This document shows, in pieces, positions 24,447 to 33,200 of a DNA stretch of 35,566 nt (its first letter is position 1; each line of letters starts with the position of its first letter). The stretch is taken from the NCBI GenBank assembly GCA_937981555.1, contig CALJOK010000063.1, positions 1-35,566 of the forward strand. Reading direction: 5' to 3'. The position numbers were made by a program, and so were the translations under genes. A model generated the notes under the pieces. It had not been told where the DNA came from and ran no database searches. It saw nothing but the letters and a program-made list of their open reading frames with translations. The stretch is from an uncultured Saprospiraceae bacterium (GTDB taxonomy: Bacteria; Bacteroidota; Bacteroidia; Chitinophagales; Saprospiraceae).

Positions 24447-25637
24447 ATGATCGGAAAAAAAATCATCCTAGGTATTTCAGGTAGCATTGCAGCTTATAAA
24501 GCAGCATTTCTTACTCGATTACTCATTAAATCAGGAGCTGAAGTTCAAATTTTGATGACAGAGTCAGCTACCCAATTCATCACTCCACTTACACTTTCTA
24601 CTCTTTCCAAAAGACCCGTTCACACTCAAGTTAGTTCAGAAGAAAGTTGGAATAATCATGTTGAATTAGGCCTTTGGGCAGATGCAATGATTGTTGCACC
24701 TACTACTGCCACCACTTTGGCGAAATTGGCTAATGGAATTGCTGATAATGTAATTGTTGCTACTTATCTTTCTGCTCGATGTCCGGTGTTTTTTGCTCCG
24801 GCCATGGATTTGGATATGTGGTTGCATCCTTCCACAGTTGGGAATGTGCAAAAATTACAATCCTACGGAAATCAATTAATTGATGTCGCGCATGGTGAAC
24901 TAGCAAGTGGATTAGTTGGAAATGGACGAATGGCGGAACCTGAATTTATCGTTGAAACTTTAGAAAAATATTTTGCAAAAAAAGGAGATTTAGTTGGAAA
25001 AAAAGCACTCATCACCGCTGGGCCAACTTATGAACCAATTGATCCTGTAAGATTCATTGGAAATAGATCAAGTGGAAAAATGGGGATTGCTTTAGCCAAA
25101 GAATTAGCAGAAAGAGGTGCAGAGGTGGAATTAATTTTAGGCCCATCTGCTCTAAAAATACAACATCCAAATATCGAGACTATTCGAGTGACTAACGCTC
25201 AATCCATGTACGAAGCAGCTCAAAGTCGTTTTGAAAAAAGCGATATTTCTATTTTAGCCGCTGCGGTAGCAGATTATCGACCAATCAATGTAGCTGATAA
25301 AAAAATAAAGAAAAAAGATAAGACACTTACAATTGAGTTAGAAAAAACCACAGATATTGCAGCTACTCTCGGCAAACAAAAAAGAGATAATCAATTACTC
25401 ATCGGTTTTGCCTTGGAAACCAACAATGAAATTGAAAATGCCAAAGGTAAATTAGAGCGAAAAAACTTCGACTTTATTGTTTTAAATTCGTTACAAGATA
25501 AAGGAGCTGGTTTCGCTGTAGATACCAACAAAATTACTATCCTTCGAAAAGACAATAAGATCAAGGATTTTGAGTTAAAATCTAAGACAAAAGTGGCAAT
25601 TGATATTGTGAATGAGATTATCTCAATGATTGAATAA
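24447..25637 (+). CDS. coaBC: Bifunctional phosphopantothenoylcysteine decarboxylase / phosphopantothenate-cysteine ligase
   Basis: Two consecutive steps of coenzyme A synthesis in one 396-aa protein. The N-terminal CoaC part is a flavoprotein with GSIAAYKA (12-19), the active-site His71 (NNHVELG), PAMDLDMW (118-125) and ELASGLVGNGRM (151-162). The C-terminal CoaB part begins at KKALITAGPTYEPIDPVRFI and has GNRSSGKMG and LAAAVADYRP. In the CoaC part, Asn of PAMN is Asp and the Cys of the E. coli ACG loop is Ser154. I recall both as normal for Bacteroidota CoaBC. It is followed by DUF4835. Confidence 0.95.
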   Translation: MIGKKIILGISGSIAAYKAAFLTRLLIKSGAEVQILMTESATQFITPLTLSTLSKRPVHTQVSSEESWNNHVELGLWADAMIVAPTTATTLAKLANGIADNVIVATYLSARCPVFFAPAMDLDMWLHPSTVGNVQKLQSYGNQLIDVAHGELASGLVGNGRMAEPEFIVETLEKYFAKKGDLVGKKALITAGPTYEPIDPVRFIGNRSSGKMGIALAKELAERGAEVELILGPSALKIQHPNIETIRVTNAQSMYEAAQSRFEKSDISILAAAVADYRPINVADKKIKKKDKTLTIELEKTTDIAATLGKQKRDNQLLIGFALETNNEIENAKGKLERKNFDFIVLNSLQDKGAGFAVDTNKITILRKDNKIKDFELKSKTKVAIDIVNEIISMIE

Positions 25638-25665
25638 ATATTAGACATTAGTTGTAATTATTCTG

Positions 25666-25698
25666 AGCGATGTTAGTGTTCCAAATGCAAACATCGCT
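25666..25698 (+). terminator. Hairpin after coaBC
   Basis: AGCGATGTT (25666-25674) pairs with AACATCGCT (25690-25698), followed by only a short T-run (TTTCAAG). It is a weak terminator or mRNA-stabilising hairpin between coaBC and the DUF4835 gene. Confidence 0.45.
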
Positions 25699-25719
25699 TT
25701 CAAGTAAAATAATTTTAAA

Positions 25720-26622
25720 ATGAAAAAATTTCTCCTTTTACCTTTTATCATTTTTTTGAGTCAATTTTCAAATGCTCAAGAATTACTTTTTGATGTAAAA
25801 GTGAATACGCCTAAAATTCAAAATGTGGATCCTAAAGTTTTCAAAGACATGGAAACGAACATCCAAGAATTTTTGAATAATCGTAAATGGACCGAAGATG
25901 TGTACGATCAAGAGGAAAGAATTAAATGTCAAATACAATTGACGATCACGGAAGAGGTTTCTCAAACTTCTTTTAGAGCTGACTTAGCGATTCAATCAAC
26001 TCGTCCAATCTTTGGAAGTAATGAAGAAACCCCTCTTTTAAATCACGTGGATAAGGATGTGGTTTTTAATTATGAGCCATTTCAGCCAATTGTTTTTAGT
26101 AAAAATTTATTTCAAGATAACCTAAGTGCATTATTGGGTTATTATGTCAATCTAATTTTGGGAATGGATTATGATTCATTTTCACCACTTGGTGGAGATC
26201 CATATTTCAGAACTGCTCAAGAAATTATCCAAAGTGTGCCTCAAAATGCAGCTTCTGCTTTCCCAGGCTGGAGACAAATCGATGGCAATAGAAATAGATA
26301 TTGGATCATCGAAAATTTGACTAGTCCTCGAATTAGAGACTATCGAATGTCGATGTATAAATATCACCGAGAAGGTTTAGACAATATGCACTTAGATCCA
26401 ACTACTGCACGAGCAACCGTCATGGAAGCAATCGCTGTAATAAAAGATGTTAACCGAAATTATCCTTCATCCATGATTATGCAAATGTTTGCCAACAGCA
26501 AAAGAGATGAATTGATCGAGATTTTCAAGCAAGGAACTAAGTTAGAAAAAGATGATTTTCACAAAATCATGGTTCGAATCGATGCTTCCAATGCTAATGA
26601 ATATAGACGAATTGGAAAATAA
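25720..26622 (+). CDS. DUF4835 family secreted protein
   Basis: A 300-aa exported protein with the signal peptide MKKFLLLPFIIFLSQFSNA. The sequence matches the DUF4835 pattern: a start QELLFDVKVNTPKIQN, a central GYYVNLILGMDYDSFSPLGG, then AFPGWRQIDGNRNRYWIIEN and a C-terminal MVRIDASNANEYR. Function is unknown. The gene follows coaBC in many Bacteroidota, and it is periplasmic or surface-associated by its leader. The 3' flank holds a palindromic repeat (26629-26707). Confidence 0.85.
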   Translation: MKKFLLLPFIIFLSQFSNAQELLFDVKVNTPKIQNVDPKVFKDMETNIQEFLNNRKWTEDVYDQEERIKCQIQLTITEEVSQTSFRADLAIQSTRPIFGSNEETPLLNHVDKDVVFNYEPFQPIVFSKNLFQDNLSALLGYYVNLILGMDYDSFSPLGGDPYFRTAQEIIQSVPQNAASAFPGWRQIDGNRNRYWIIENLTSPRIRDYRMSMYKYHREGLDNMHLDPTTARATVMEAIAVIKDVNRNYPSSMIMQMFANSKRDELIEIFKQGTKLEKDDFHKIMVRIDASNANEYRRIGK

Positions 26623-26628
26623 ATTTTT

Positions 26629-26707
26629 TAATGGTTAATGATTAACTGTGAACGCTTAACATTATTGATCGTTCACAGTTAACCATTACAGTTTACAGTT
26701 CACCATT
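26629..26707. repeat. Intergenic palindromic repeat, related to the one at 861-923
   Basis: TTAACTGTGAACG (26642-26654) is a perfect 13-bp inverted copy of 26670-26682. Further matches extend outward with a 7-nt insertion (TAATGGTTAA... / ...TTAACCATTA), and additional words CAGTTTACAGTTCACCATT follow. The ABC transporter start lies 8 bp beyond. It shares the AATGGTTAA/TTCACCATT vocabulary of 861-923. Confidence 0.7.
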
Positions 26708-26714
26708 CCCCTAG

Positions 26715-28526
26715 ATGCTTCGCAAACTCTTCCGCTACCTTCAACCATATCGCCGCAACGTCATCCTCAACATCATTTGCAACGTCTTCATGGCATTGTT
26801 TACGATCGTGAGTATTCCTGCCATCATTCCTTTTTTACAAATACTATTTGATATCGAAGCACCTGTGATGCAGGAGCCAGAATTATCTTGGAGTGCAGGG
26901 GATTTGATTGAATATTCCAAATATTGGTTCAGCAATTTGATGCATACCGAAAGCAAGGAAACTGCACTTGCCTACATTTGTATTTTCATTGTTATACTTT
27001 TTTTATTAAAAAATCTATTTCGATATCTTTCCTTATTTTTTATGGCTCCGGTACGAAATGGAATTGTGCGAGATGTTCGTCAACAACTATTTCACAAAAT
27101 GATGGCGTTACCCCTCTCCTATTTCTCAGAAGAAAAAAAAGGAGATTTGATGTCGCGAATCACGACTGACGTGATGGAAATCGAATGGAGTATTTTAAAT
27201 GTTTTAGAAGCTTTTTTTCGAGAGCCTTTAATTATGTTTGGATGTTTGGGATTGATGGTTTATTTGAGTCCAGCATTGACTATGTTCGTTTTTGTGCTCA
27301 TCATTTTTACCGCAATTATCATTGGGGGAATTGGGAAAACTTTGAAAAAGAAATCTTCAACTGTTCAAGAAAAATTGGGAAATTTAGTTTCCATTGTCGA
27401 AGAAGGACTTTCAGGTTTGCGAATCATCAAAGGTTTTAATGCCGAGAAATATCAAGAAGGAAAATTCCAAAAAGAGAATAATGATTATAAAAAAACCTTA
27501 ACCCACTTGCTTTGGCGGAGAGACTTGTCATCGCCTTTAACTGAATTCTTAGGCATTGCAGTTGTCTCAATCTTGTTGTGGTATGGATCAAGACAAGTAT
27601 TTAGTGGAGCTCTTGGAGCAGAAAGTTTCTTTGCTTTCTTGATGGCATTTTACTACGTAATAGATCCTGCTAAATCTTTTTCAAAGGCATATTATAATTT
27701 CCAAAAAGGAGCTGCTGCAGTCGATCGAGTCGACCATATCTTAAATGCTGAAGAAACCATCAAAGAGAAAAAAGATGCCTTGCCAATTCAGCAATTCAAT
27801 CATTCCATAGAATATCGAAACATTGATTTTTTTTATCAGAAAGATGAAAAAAAGATTTTGGATAGAATAGATTTAAAAATTCCTAAAGGGAAAATCATTG
27901 CACTCGTCGGAGCCTCAGGTGCAGGAAAAAGTACCTTAGTTGATTTGCTCCCAAGATTTTACGACGTTAGTTCAGGAGGAGTTTTTATTGATGGAAAAAA
28001 TATCAAAGATTTAAAAATAAAAGACCTCCGACATTTAATGGGAATCGTTTCGCAGGAAGCTATTTTATTCAACGATACCATTTATAACAATATAGTTTTT
28101 GGATTAGAAAACATCTCCAAGGAACAAGTCATCGAAGCTGCCAAAATCGCCAATGCTCATGATTTCATTTTAAAGACTGAGCATGGTTACCAAACTAATA
28201 TTGGCGACCGAGGTAATAAACTTAGCGGTGGTCAACGCCAACGAATCACTATCGCAAGAGCTGTTTTAAAGAACCCTCCCATTCTTATTTTGGATGAAGC
28301 CACTTCTGCACTCGATTCTGAATCTGAAAAATTAGTGCAACAATCTTTAACCCTTTTAATGAAGAATCGAACTTCGATCGTCATTGCCCATCGACTTTCG
28401 ACTATTCAACATGCAGACGAAATAATCGTAATGCAAGATGGAAAAATTATAGAAAGAGGACGCCATAAAAATCTTTTAGAGCAAAAAGGCGCTTATCAAA
28501 AACTAGTTGAATTACAGACATTTTAG
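26715..28526 (+). CDS. ABC half-transporter, MsbA/lipid-exporter type
   Basis: A 603-aa fused permease-ATPase that works as a homodimer in the inner membrane. The permease half (about 1-330) has membrane helices such as VILNIICNVFMALFTIVSIP and YICIFIVILFLLKNLFRYLS. The nucleotide-binding domain has Walker A GASGAGKST (399-407), signature LSGGQRQR (from 503), Walker B ILILDE (523-528) and switch His559. Bacteroidota homologues are annotated MsbA-like and are thought to flip lipid A or related lipids. There is no N-terminal C39 peptidase domain, so it is not an obvious exporter of the GG-leader peptide in this window. It begins directly after a palindromic repeat, and the start (MLRKLFRYLQPYRR) is natural for the family. 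Confidence 0.92.
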   Translation: MLRKLFRYLQPYRRNVILNIICNVFMALFTIVSIPAIIPFLQILFDIEAPVMQEPELSWSAGDLIEYSKYWFSNLMHTESKETALAYICIFIVILFLLKNLFRYLSLFFMAPVRNGIVRDVRQQLFHKMMALPLSYFSEEKKGDLMSRITTDVMEIEWSILNVLEAFFREPLIMFGCLGLMVYLSPALTMFVFVLIIFTAIIIGGIGKTLKKKSSTVQEKLGNLVSIVEEGLSGLRIIKGFNAEKYQEGKFQKENNDYKKTLTHLLWRRDLSSPLTEFLGIAVVSILLWYGSRQVFSGALGAESFFAFLMAFYYVIDPAKSFSKAYYNFQKGAAAVDRVDHILNAEETIKEKKDALPIQQFNHSIEYRNIDFFYQKDEKKILDRIDLKIPKGKIIALVGASGAGKSTLVDLLPRFYDVSSGGVFIDGKNIKDLKIKDLRHLMGIVSQEAILFNDTIYNNIVFGLENISKEQVIEAAKIANAHDFILKTEHGYQTNIGDRGNKLSGGQRQRITIARAVLKNPPILILDEATSALDSESEKLVQQSLTLLMKNRTSIVIAHRLSTIQHADEIIVMQDGKIIERGRHKNLLEQKGAYQKLVELQTF

Positions 28527-28548
28527 TCCATTTACTCAATAAACTTCT

Positions 28549-28574
28549 AGGTTAATATATTAATCCTTTTTTTA
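28549..28574 (+). terminator. Probable terminator of the ABC transporter gene
   Basis: AGGTTAA / TTAATCCT with one bulge and a TATA loop, followed by a run of eight T. The stem is short and AT-rich, so moderate confidence. Confidence 0.45.
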
Positions 28575-28629
28575 TGTCTAAAAAAAAGTAGTCACACTTC
28601 CCTTCTTTAAATCAAAATCTCCTTTCAAG

Positions 28630-28646
28630 TTGGTATATGCTTTGCA
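28630..28646 (+). promoter_or_regulatory. Sigma-54-like (-24/-12) promoter
   Basis: TTGGTATATGCTTTGCA aligns to the RpoN consensus TTGGCAC-N5-TTGCA with the invariant GG and GC exactly 10 bp apart and pyrimidines at the CAC positions. It predicts a start near 28657, 30 nt before the secreted-protein ATG. No TAnnTTTG competes nearby. Confidence 0.6.
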
Positions 28647-28686
28647 TAACAGTTTAGCAAACTAAGTATAATAAATTCACTTATTT

Positions 28687-29493
28687 ATGAATGCCAACCA
28701 TCATCGAAAAAAGACTATAAAACAACAATTGCTCTTGTTAGCAATGGTTTGTTTTTTGAGTGTTGCAGGAAGCAATTCGATGTTAGCGTTTGGTAATGAT
28801 AATAATGGAGATCCAGTCTCTTCTGGTGCAAAGCTTTCTAAGCATCAAAAAAATCAATATAAAAAAGATGCGACTCGATTAGCTTTACGTCAGTTAGTTA
28901 ATGGAAATAATTTCGAAGGTTTGGATGCAGAAGTGCCAAAGGAAATGGTCGAATCAATTTATTCCGGTTTGATCGCTATTCATACAAGTGGATTACCTGA
29001 AGCAAACGTAGTAACCTCTCAACATAAGTTACACACTTTTCCAACCCCAACGGTAGATCGATTAGTAGTGATTTATAAAAGAGATGCAACTTGGGCTACT
29101 CCTCTTAGATTAGGAGATGATGTGACGGACAATGATAAGATCAACGAACTAAGCGAAAAATTTAAATTAAAAATAGACCGCCATGTAGAATGGGATGAAG
29201 AACATTTTTCATTTAACATGCGTGCAGAAGAGTCCATAAATATTGCTCCATTGGCAAAAGATTTATCAAAAGTTGAAAGTGTAACACTTGTTGACATGAT
29301 GGAACCAAATGGCGATGGAAATGATATTGAAGTAAAGAAATTAGCAAACGGTTGGGAAATTAATTACATCATCAAATTTGATGGATGTATCTCAGGATGT
29401 AAAAAAAGACATACTTGGAGCTTCGAAGTAATTAATGGTAAAGTGAATTTTAAAGGAGAAAGTGGGGATGAATTACCTAAATGGATGAGGTAA
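28687..29493 (+). CDS. Secreted protein of unknown function under a sigma-54-like promoter
   Basis: I do not recognise a family. The 268-aa product has a basic N-terminus and hydrophobic core (QQLLLLAMVCFLSVAGSNSM, 13-32), so it is exported with cleavage around 34. The mature part starts with a charged helix (KLSKHQKNQYKKDATRLALR), then mixed alpha/beta segments with VDRLVVIYKRDATW, KLKIDRHVEWDEEHFSFNM and a C-terminal region with two close cysteines, C234 and C238 (DGCISGCKKRH), that may form a disulfide or bind metal. No T9SS sorting domain is present, so it probably stays periplasmic or is exported differently. It stands alone between the ABC gene and the putative noncoding unit and ends in a conserved U-rich block plus terminator. 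Confidence 0.8.
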   Translation: MNANHHRKKTIKQQLLLLAMVCFLSVAGSNSMLAFGNDNNGDPVSSGAKLSKHQKNQYKKDATRLALRQLVNGNNFEGLDAEVPKEMVESIYSGLIAIHTSGLPEANVVTSQHKLHTFPTPTVDRLVVIYKRDATWATPLRLGDDVTDNDKINELSEKFKLKIDRHVEWDEEHFSFNMRAEESINIAPLAKDLSKVESVTLVDMMEPNGDGNDIEVKKLANGWEINYIIKFDGCISGCKKRHTWSFEVINGKVNFKGESGDELPKWMR

Positions 29494-29605
29494 GATTTAT
29501 AGGCGTTCGCAAAGGTGATTTTTAAAAGAAAAAATCATTAAGACCTGTAACCTAAATTTTGAAATAGCGTTTTAGAATATATCTTCCTAATTAATTTTAG
29601 GGTGA

Positions 29606-29666
29606 GTGTTTGTTCATAGTTTTTGTTTTTTGTTTTGTCCCCTCGAAACATCGAGGGGATTTTTTT
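29606..29666 (+). terminator. U-rich block plus terminator, copy 1
   Basis: The 36-bp block 29606-29641 (starts GTGTTTGTTCATAG, ends TTTTGTCCC) is followed by the stem CCCCTCGA (29639-29646), AACA loop, TCGAGGGG (29651-29658) and a T-run. The block recurs at 30080-30115 with one difference, while the hairpins differ. Confidence 0.85.
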
Positions 29667-29696
29667 ATTTTAAAAACTACCCTAAACATGGTACTT

Positions 29697-29713
29697 TTGG
29701 CATCCAATTTGCA
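29697..29713 (+). promoter_or_regulatory. Second sigma-54-like promoter
   Basis: TTGGCATCCAATTTGCA matches TTGGCAC-N5-TTGCA at every consensus position except one (C to T after GGCA). It lies about 30 bp after the copy-1 terminator and predicts a start near 29724. Downstream there is no ORF above 12 codons on this strand before the copy-2 terminator. Confidence 0.6.
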
Positions 29714-29723
29714 ATATAGATAA

Positions 29724-30147
29724 TAGAGTCAGCAATCAATATTTACTCCCACACAGAATTAATAATCAGCGTTTTACCCCTTTCTATTTTAGTTCGATTT
29801 TAAAAAGCAGTATATCTATAACAATGCTTTTACAAAAAAACTAAATTGAAATTTCTCCCTTTTTTAAATATGATAAATATTATTTTTCAAAAAGAAATTT
29901 AATGATTTCTGAAAAATAATTATTGGAAGATAATTTATTCCAACTTCAACTCCTACTAGATTAAGACGGAGAGTGACAAGTGGCGAATTTATCAAAAAAA
30001 ATAAATTTTATTACGAAGAGTAATTTCCTCTTCGGTCTCAAAAAAGATAAATTAATTCCTTCGGGAATTTTAAAGATAAGTGTTTGTTCATAGTGTTTGT
30101 TTTTTGTTTTGTCCCTGTCAATGCTAATTGACAGGGTCTTTTTTTTT
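29724..30147 (+). ncRNA. Candidate sigma-54-dependent noncoding RNA
   Basis: Bounded by the sigma-54-like site at 29697-29713 and the strong terminator ending near 30147, about 420 nt. The three ATG-started frames inside are at most ten codons. Local structure visible by eye includes CGAAGAG / CTCTTCG (around 30014-30034) and a UUCG-capped stem AATTCC-TTCG-GGAATT (30055-30070), then the conserved U-rich block. This is an inference from the signals on either side. The region could also be a gene remnant. Confidence 0.4.
30080..30147 (+). terminator. U-rich block plus terminator, copy 2
   Basis: The 36-bp block at 30080-30115 is identical to copy 1 at 35 of 36 positions. It runs into the stem CCCTGTCAAT (30113-30122), GCTA loop, ATTGACAGGG (30127-30136), then a long T-run. 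Confidence 0.88.
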
Positions 30148-30265
30148 CCAAAAAATCAATTACAAATTTTCTTCGCTTACAGGTCATCTAATAAAGAGAA
30201 AAGGTCAAAAAACTGCCATGCAATTTTTCAACCTTCCGAAATTTTCCAAAAAAATAAAAGTTTTT

Positions 30266-33200
30266 TTATCTAGTAGCGGTCACGTCACCTTTGTATACTT
30301 CGACACGACCGTCAAGAAATTCAATTTCTGCAAAATAAATAAATACATTTCCTGCATTCTTTTTGTTATTAATTTTTCCATTCCAACCTTGTGTTTCATC
30401 ATTTGCCTGAAAATCGGCATTAGAAAACACTACAGCTCCCCAACGATCAAATACTTGAAAATTTTTGATTTTTACAACATCATCTCCTCCGTAAATTGTG
30501 AAGGTGTCGTTCTGGCCATCGTTGTTAGGAGAGAATGCATTTGGCACAAAAACGTTTCGTGCTTTTTCTACCTGGATCGTCACATGAGCCTTGACAGAAC
30601 ATCCCTCTGCAGTAGTAACAGTCAAAAAATAGGTAGTGGTTTGTATTGGCAAAATAGTTGGAGCCATACAGTCTAAGCATGAAAGTGATTCATCAGCCTC
30701 CCAAGAGAATGTAGCGTTGGTGTAATTTGTTACAACTTGAAGACGATATTCGTCACCCAATTGTACAGTCGCTGGTTCCAAAATTTCAACTAAAATTGGA
30801 GCTTCTGCTTCGATGTAAACCTCTTCAGAAACTGAGCATCCAGAAGCATCTGCTACTTCAACATAATATAAACCTTCTGGAAGGTTTTTTACTTCCTCAG
30901 AGCTAGCAATAATTTCATGGTTAGCATTTTTCCAAGTATAAAAATATGATGTACTTGGATCGTACATAGTAACTTTTGCAGTTCCTCCAATGTTTGTACA
31001 GTTAATGTGAGTTGCTTCTAAATTTTCAATTTCCGGAGTCGCAATGTAAGGAATATTGATTTCGAGTGCAGCAGAGCAACCGTTCACATCTGATACGACA
31101 ACTGAATAGTCGCCAGCGGAAAGATTATTAAGCGTGTTCGTGTTTGTAGTGTTGTTGTCCCAGTTAAAAGTGTAAGGACCAAATCCGCCAGTCGCTTGAA
31201 GCTCAATCATACCATTAGAATTATCGCAACTTTCAGGTTGAATTTCCATCAACTCAACTAAAAGACTTCCAAGCGTAATTTCGATTTCATTAGAGTTAGC
31301 AGTAAGTGATCCAGAGCAAGTGTTAGTCGCTGTAACGATACAGCTAATTGTTTGTTCTGTAGTAAAAGTAGTGTTAAAAGTGTTTGTAGTGTTTCCTGTT
31401 ATTGTCCCATCTACCAACCATTGATATTGAGGATTAGAGCCTAAGTTTTCGCCTGTAGCAATAAAATTTACTGAGCTACCTGAACAAATTGAAGTGGCAT
31501 CTGAAGTAATCGCAATAGTTGGATTTTCTGGAGTAGTAACTTCGATTTGGATCGGTGCGCTAGTTATTGTGTTTGTGGTTACGCACGTTTCAGAAGTTAC
31601 TGCTTGGCAAGTGACGGATTGTCCGTCAACTAAGTTGTTTGTTGTAAAAAGAGTGTTGATTAAGCCTGTTGTTGTTCCATCAATAAACCATTCATATTGA
31701 GCAGTAGAACCAAGGTTAGTTCCAATTGCTGTGAAAGTAACTGTTTCGCCTGAGCAGATGTTCGTTTGGTCAGCTTGAACATTTAGTTCAGGAGTTACAG
31801 GTGAAGAAATATTGATCGAGATTGAATTTGAAGTAGCTGTTGGAGTACTTGCACAGATATCGCTACTGGTAACTAAACAAGATACTGCCTGTGCGTTGGT
31901 AAGATTTGAAGCAATAAAAATTGAAGTGTTTGTTCCTACATTTGTTCCGTCGATCATCCATTGAAAAATTGGATTAACTCCTACCTGATTAGTGTTTGTT
32001 GTAAAAGTGATGTCTTCACCGGCGCAAATATTGGTAAAGTCAGAAATAATAGAAATAGAAGGTGTGGTTGAAGTATTGACAGTAAAAGTAAGTGTATTAG
32101 ATATAATTTGATCGTCACCATTACAAAAATCAGCGTAGTTCAAGTGACAATTTAATATATCTCCATCATTCAAAGTGTTAATTGAGATAGTAGTGTTTGT
32201 TGCACCAGGAATGTTCTGGTTATTCAATGCCCATTGGTAAGAGACATTTGTTAATCCTTGAATATCTGTAGCCAAGGCCATAGCTGTTACAGATTCAATA
32301 GAGCAGATAGTGGTGTTTGTAGTAGTGATGTTAAGTGTTGGTGTGTTTGTTAAAGCATAGATAATGATTACTTCCAAAGGTGGAGTCGACACCATTTGTG
32401 AAGCGCAATTATCTGAAAACGTAATTTCACAGTTGACTAAATCTCCACCATTAAAAAGAGCGGTGTAGCTTGCGGCAGTAGCCCCAGGAATAGGATTTCC
32501 ATTAACTAACCATTGGTATTCAACAGTAGCAGTTGTTGCTCCAACGTTAGCGGTGAAGGTTACAGGATCATTTTCACAAGGTTGATCATTTGATACGCTA
32601 ACAAAAATAGATGGGATTACTAGCGAACCAGAAGTAGTAAGAAAATGAATAATATTATGAATCAACTCAGGTGAGTAATCGAGTCGAATCCAATCTTGAT
32701 CAGAAGTGGTCACTATCTTTCCATGAGATGGATTAGTTGGGCAGTATGTAAAACCGAAGTGTTTGTCATTTTTTTCTAAAAAAGGAGTAATGTTATCTCC
32801 ACCTTCTCCGTAAGCTCCATACCAAAAATGGTCAATCGAAGTTACAGGTGAATCTCCTTCTGCTAATTCTCCAAATATATTCATTGGAGCTAAATTTCCA
32901 TTTGATTCTCCAATCCAACTAAACGTTCCTCCTAATTGACTCACAACATATTCGAATGCTTCGCTACCAGGTTGTGTAGCTTGATATTCTGCTTGGATAT
33001 AAGCATTTCCGCCTTGAGCGACAAATTGGTGAAGCACTTCTTCGCGAGTATCTGTCAATTGAATTAAACCGTTAGAAAGAATTAAAGCATCAAAACCAGA
33101 TAAGTTATTTACATCGTCCAATGATGTTTGAGAAAGGATAGTAGTAGAGTGTCCAAGGTTGTTAGCAATGTTTTGCCATTTCGCGTCCATCTGTTGAAGT

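Noticed and set aside
24447-25637. CoaBC with PAMD instead of PAMN and Ser154 in place of the decarboxylase-loop Cys, suggesting an inactive enzyme
   Set aside because: From memory, PAMDLDM and GELASGL are the usual forms in Bacteroidota CoaBC, so this is lineage-typical rather than a defect. An alignment would settle it.
26715-28526. ABC transporter as dedicated exporter of the GG-leader peptide
   Set aside because: It lacks an N-terminal C39 peptidase domain, is 14 kb away, and matches the MsbA-like lipid exporters of the phylum.
30128-30676. 182-codon plus-strand frame over the end of the T9SS type B gene
   Set aside because: It is antisense to the well-supported CHU_C domain and starts within a terminator hairpin; a shadow frame.
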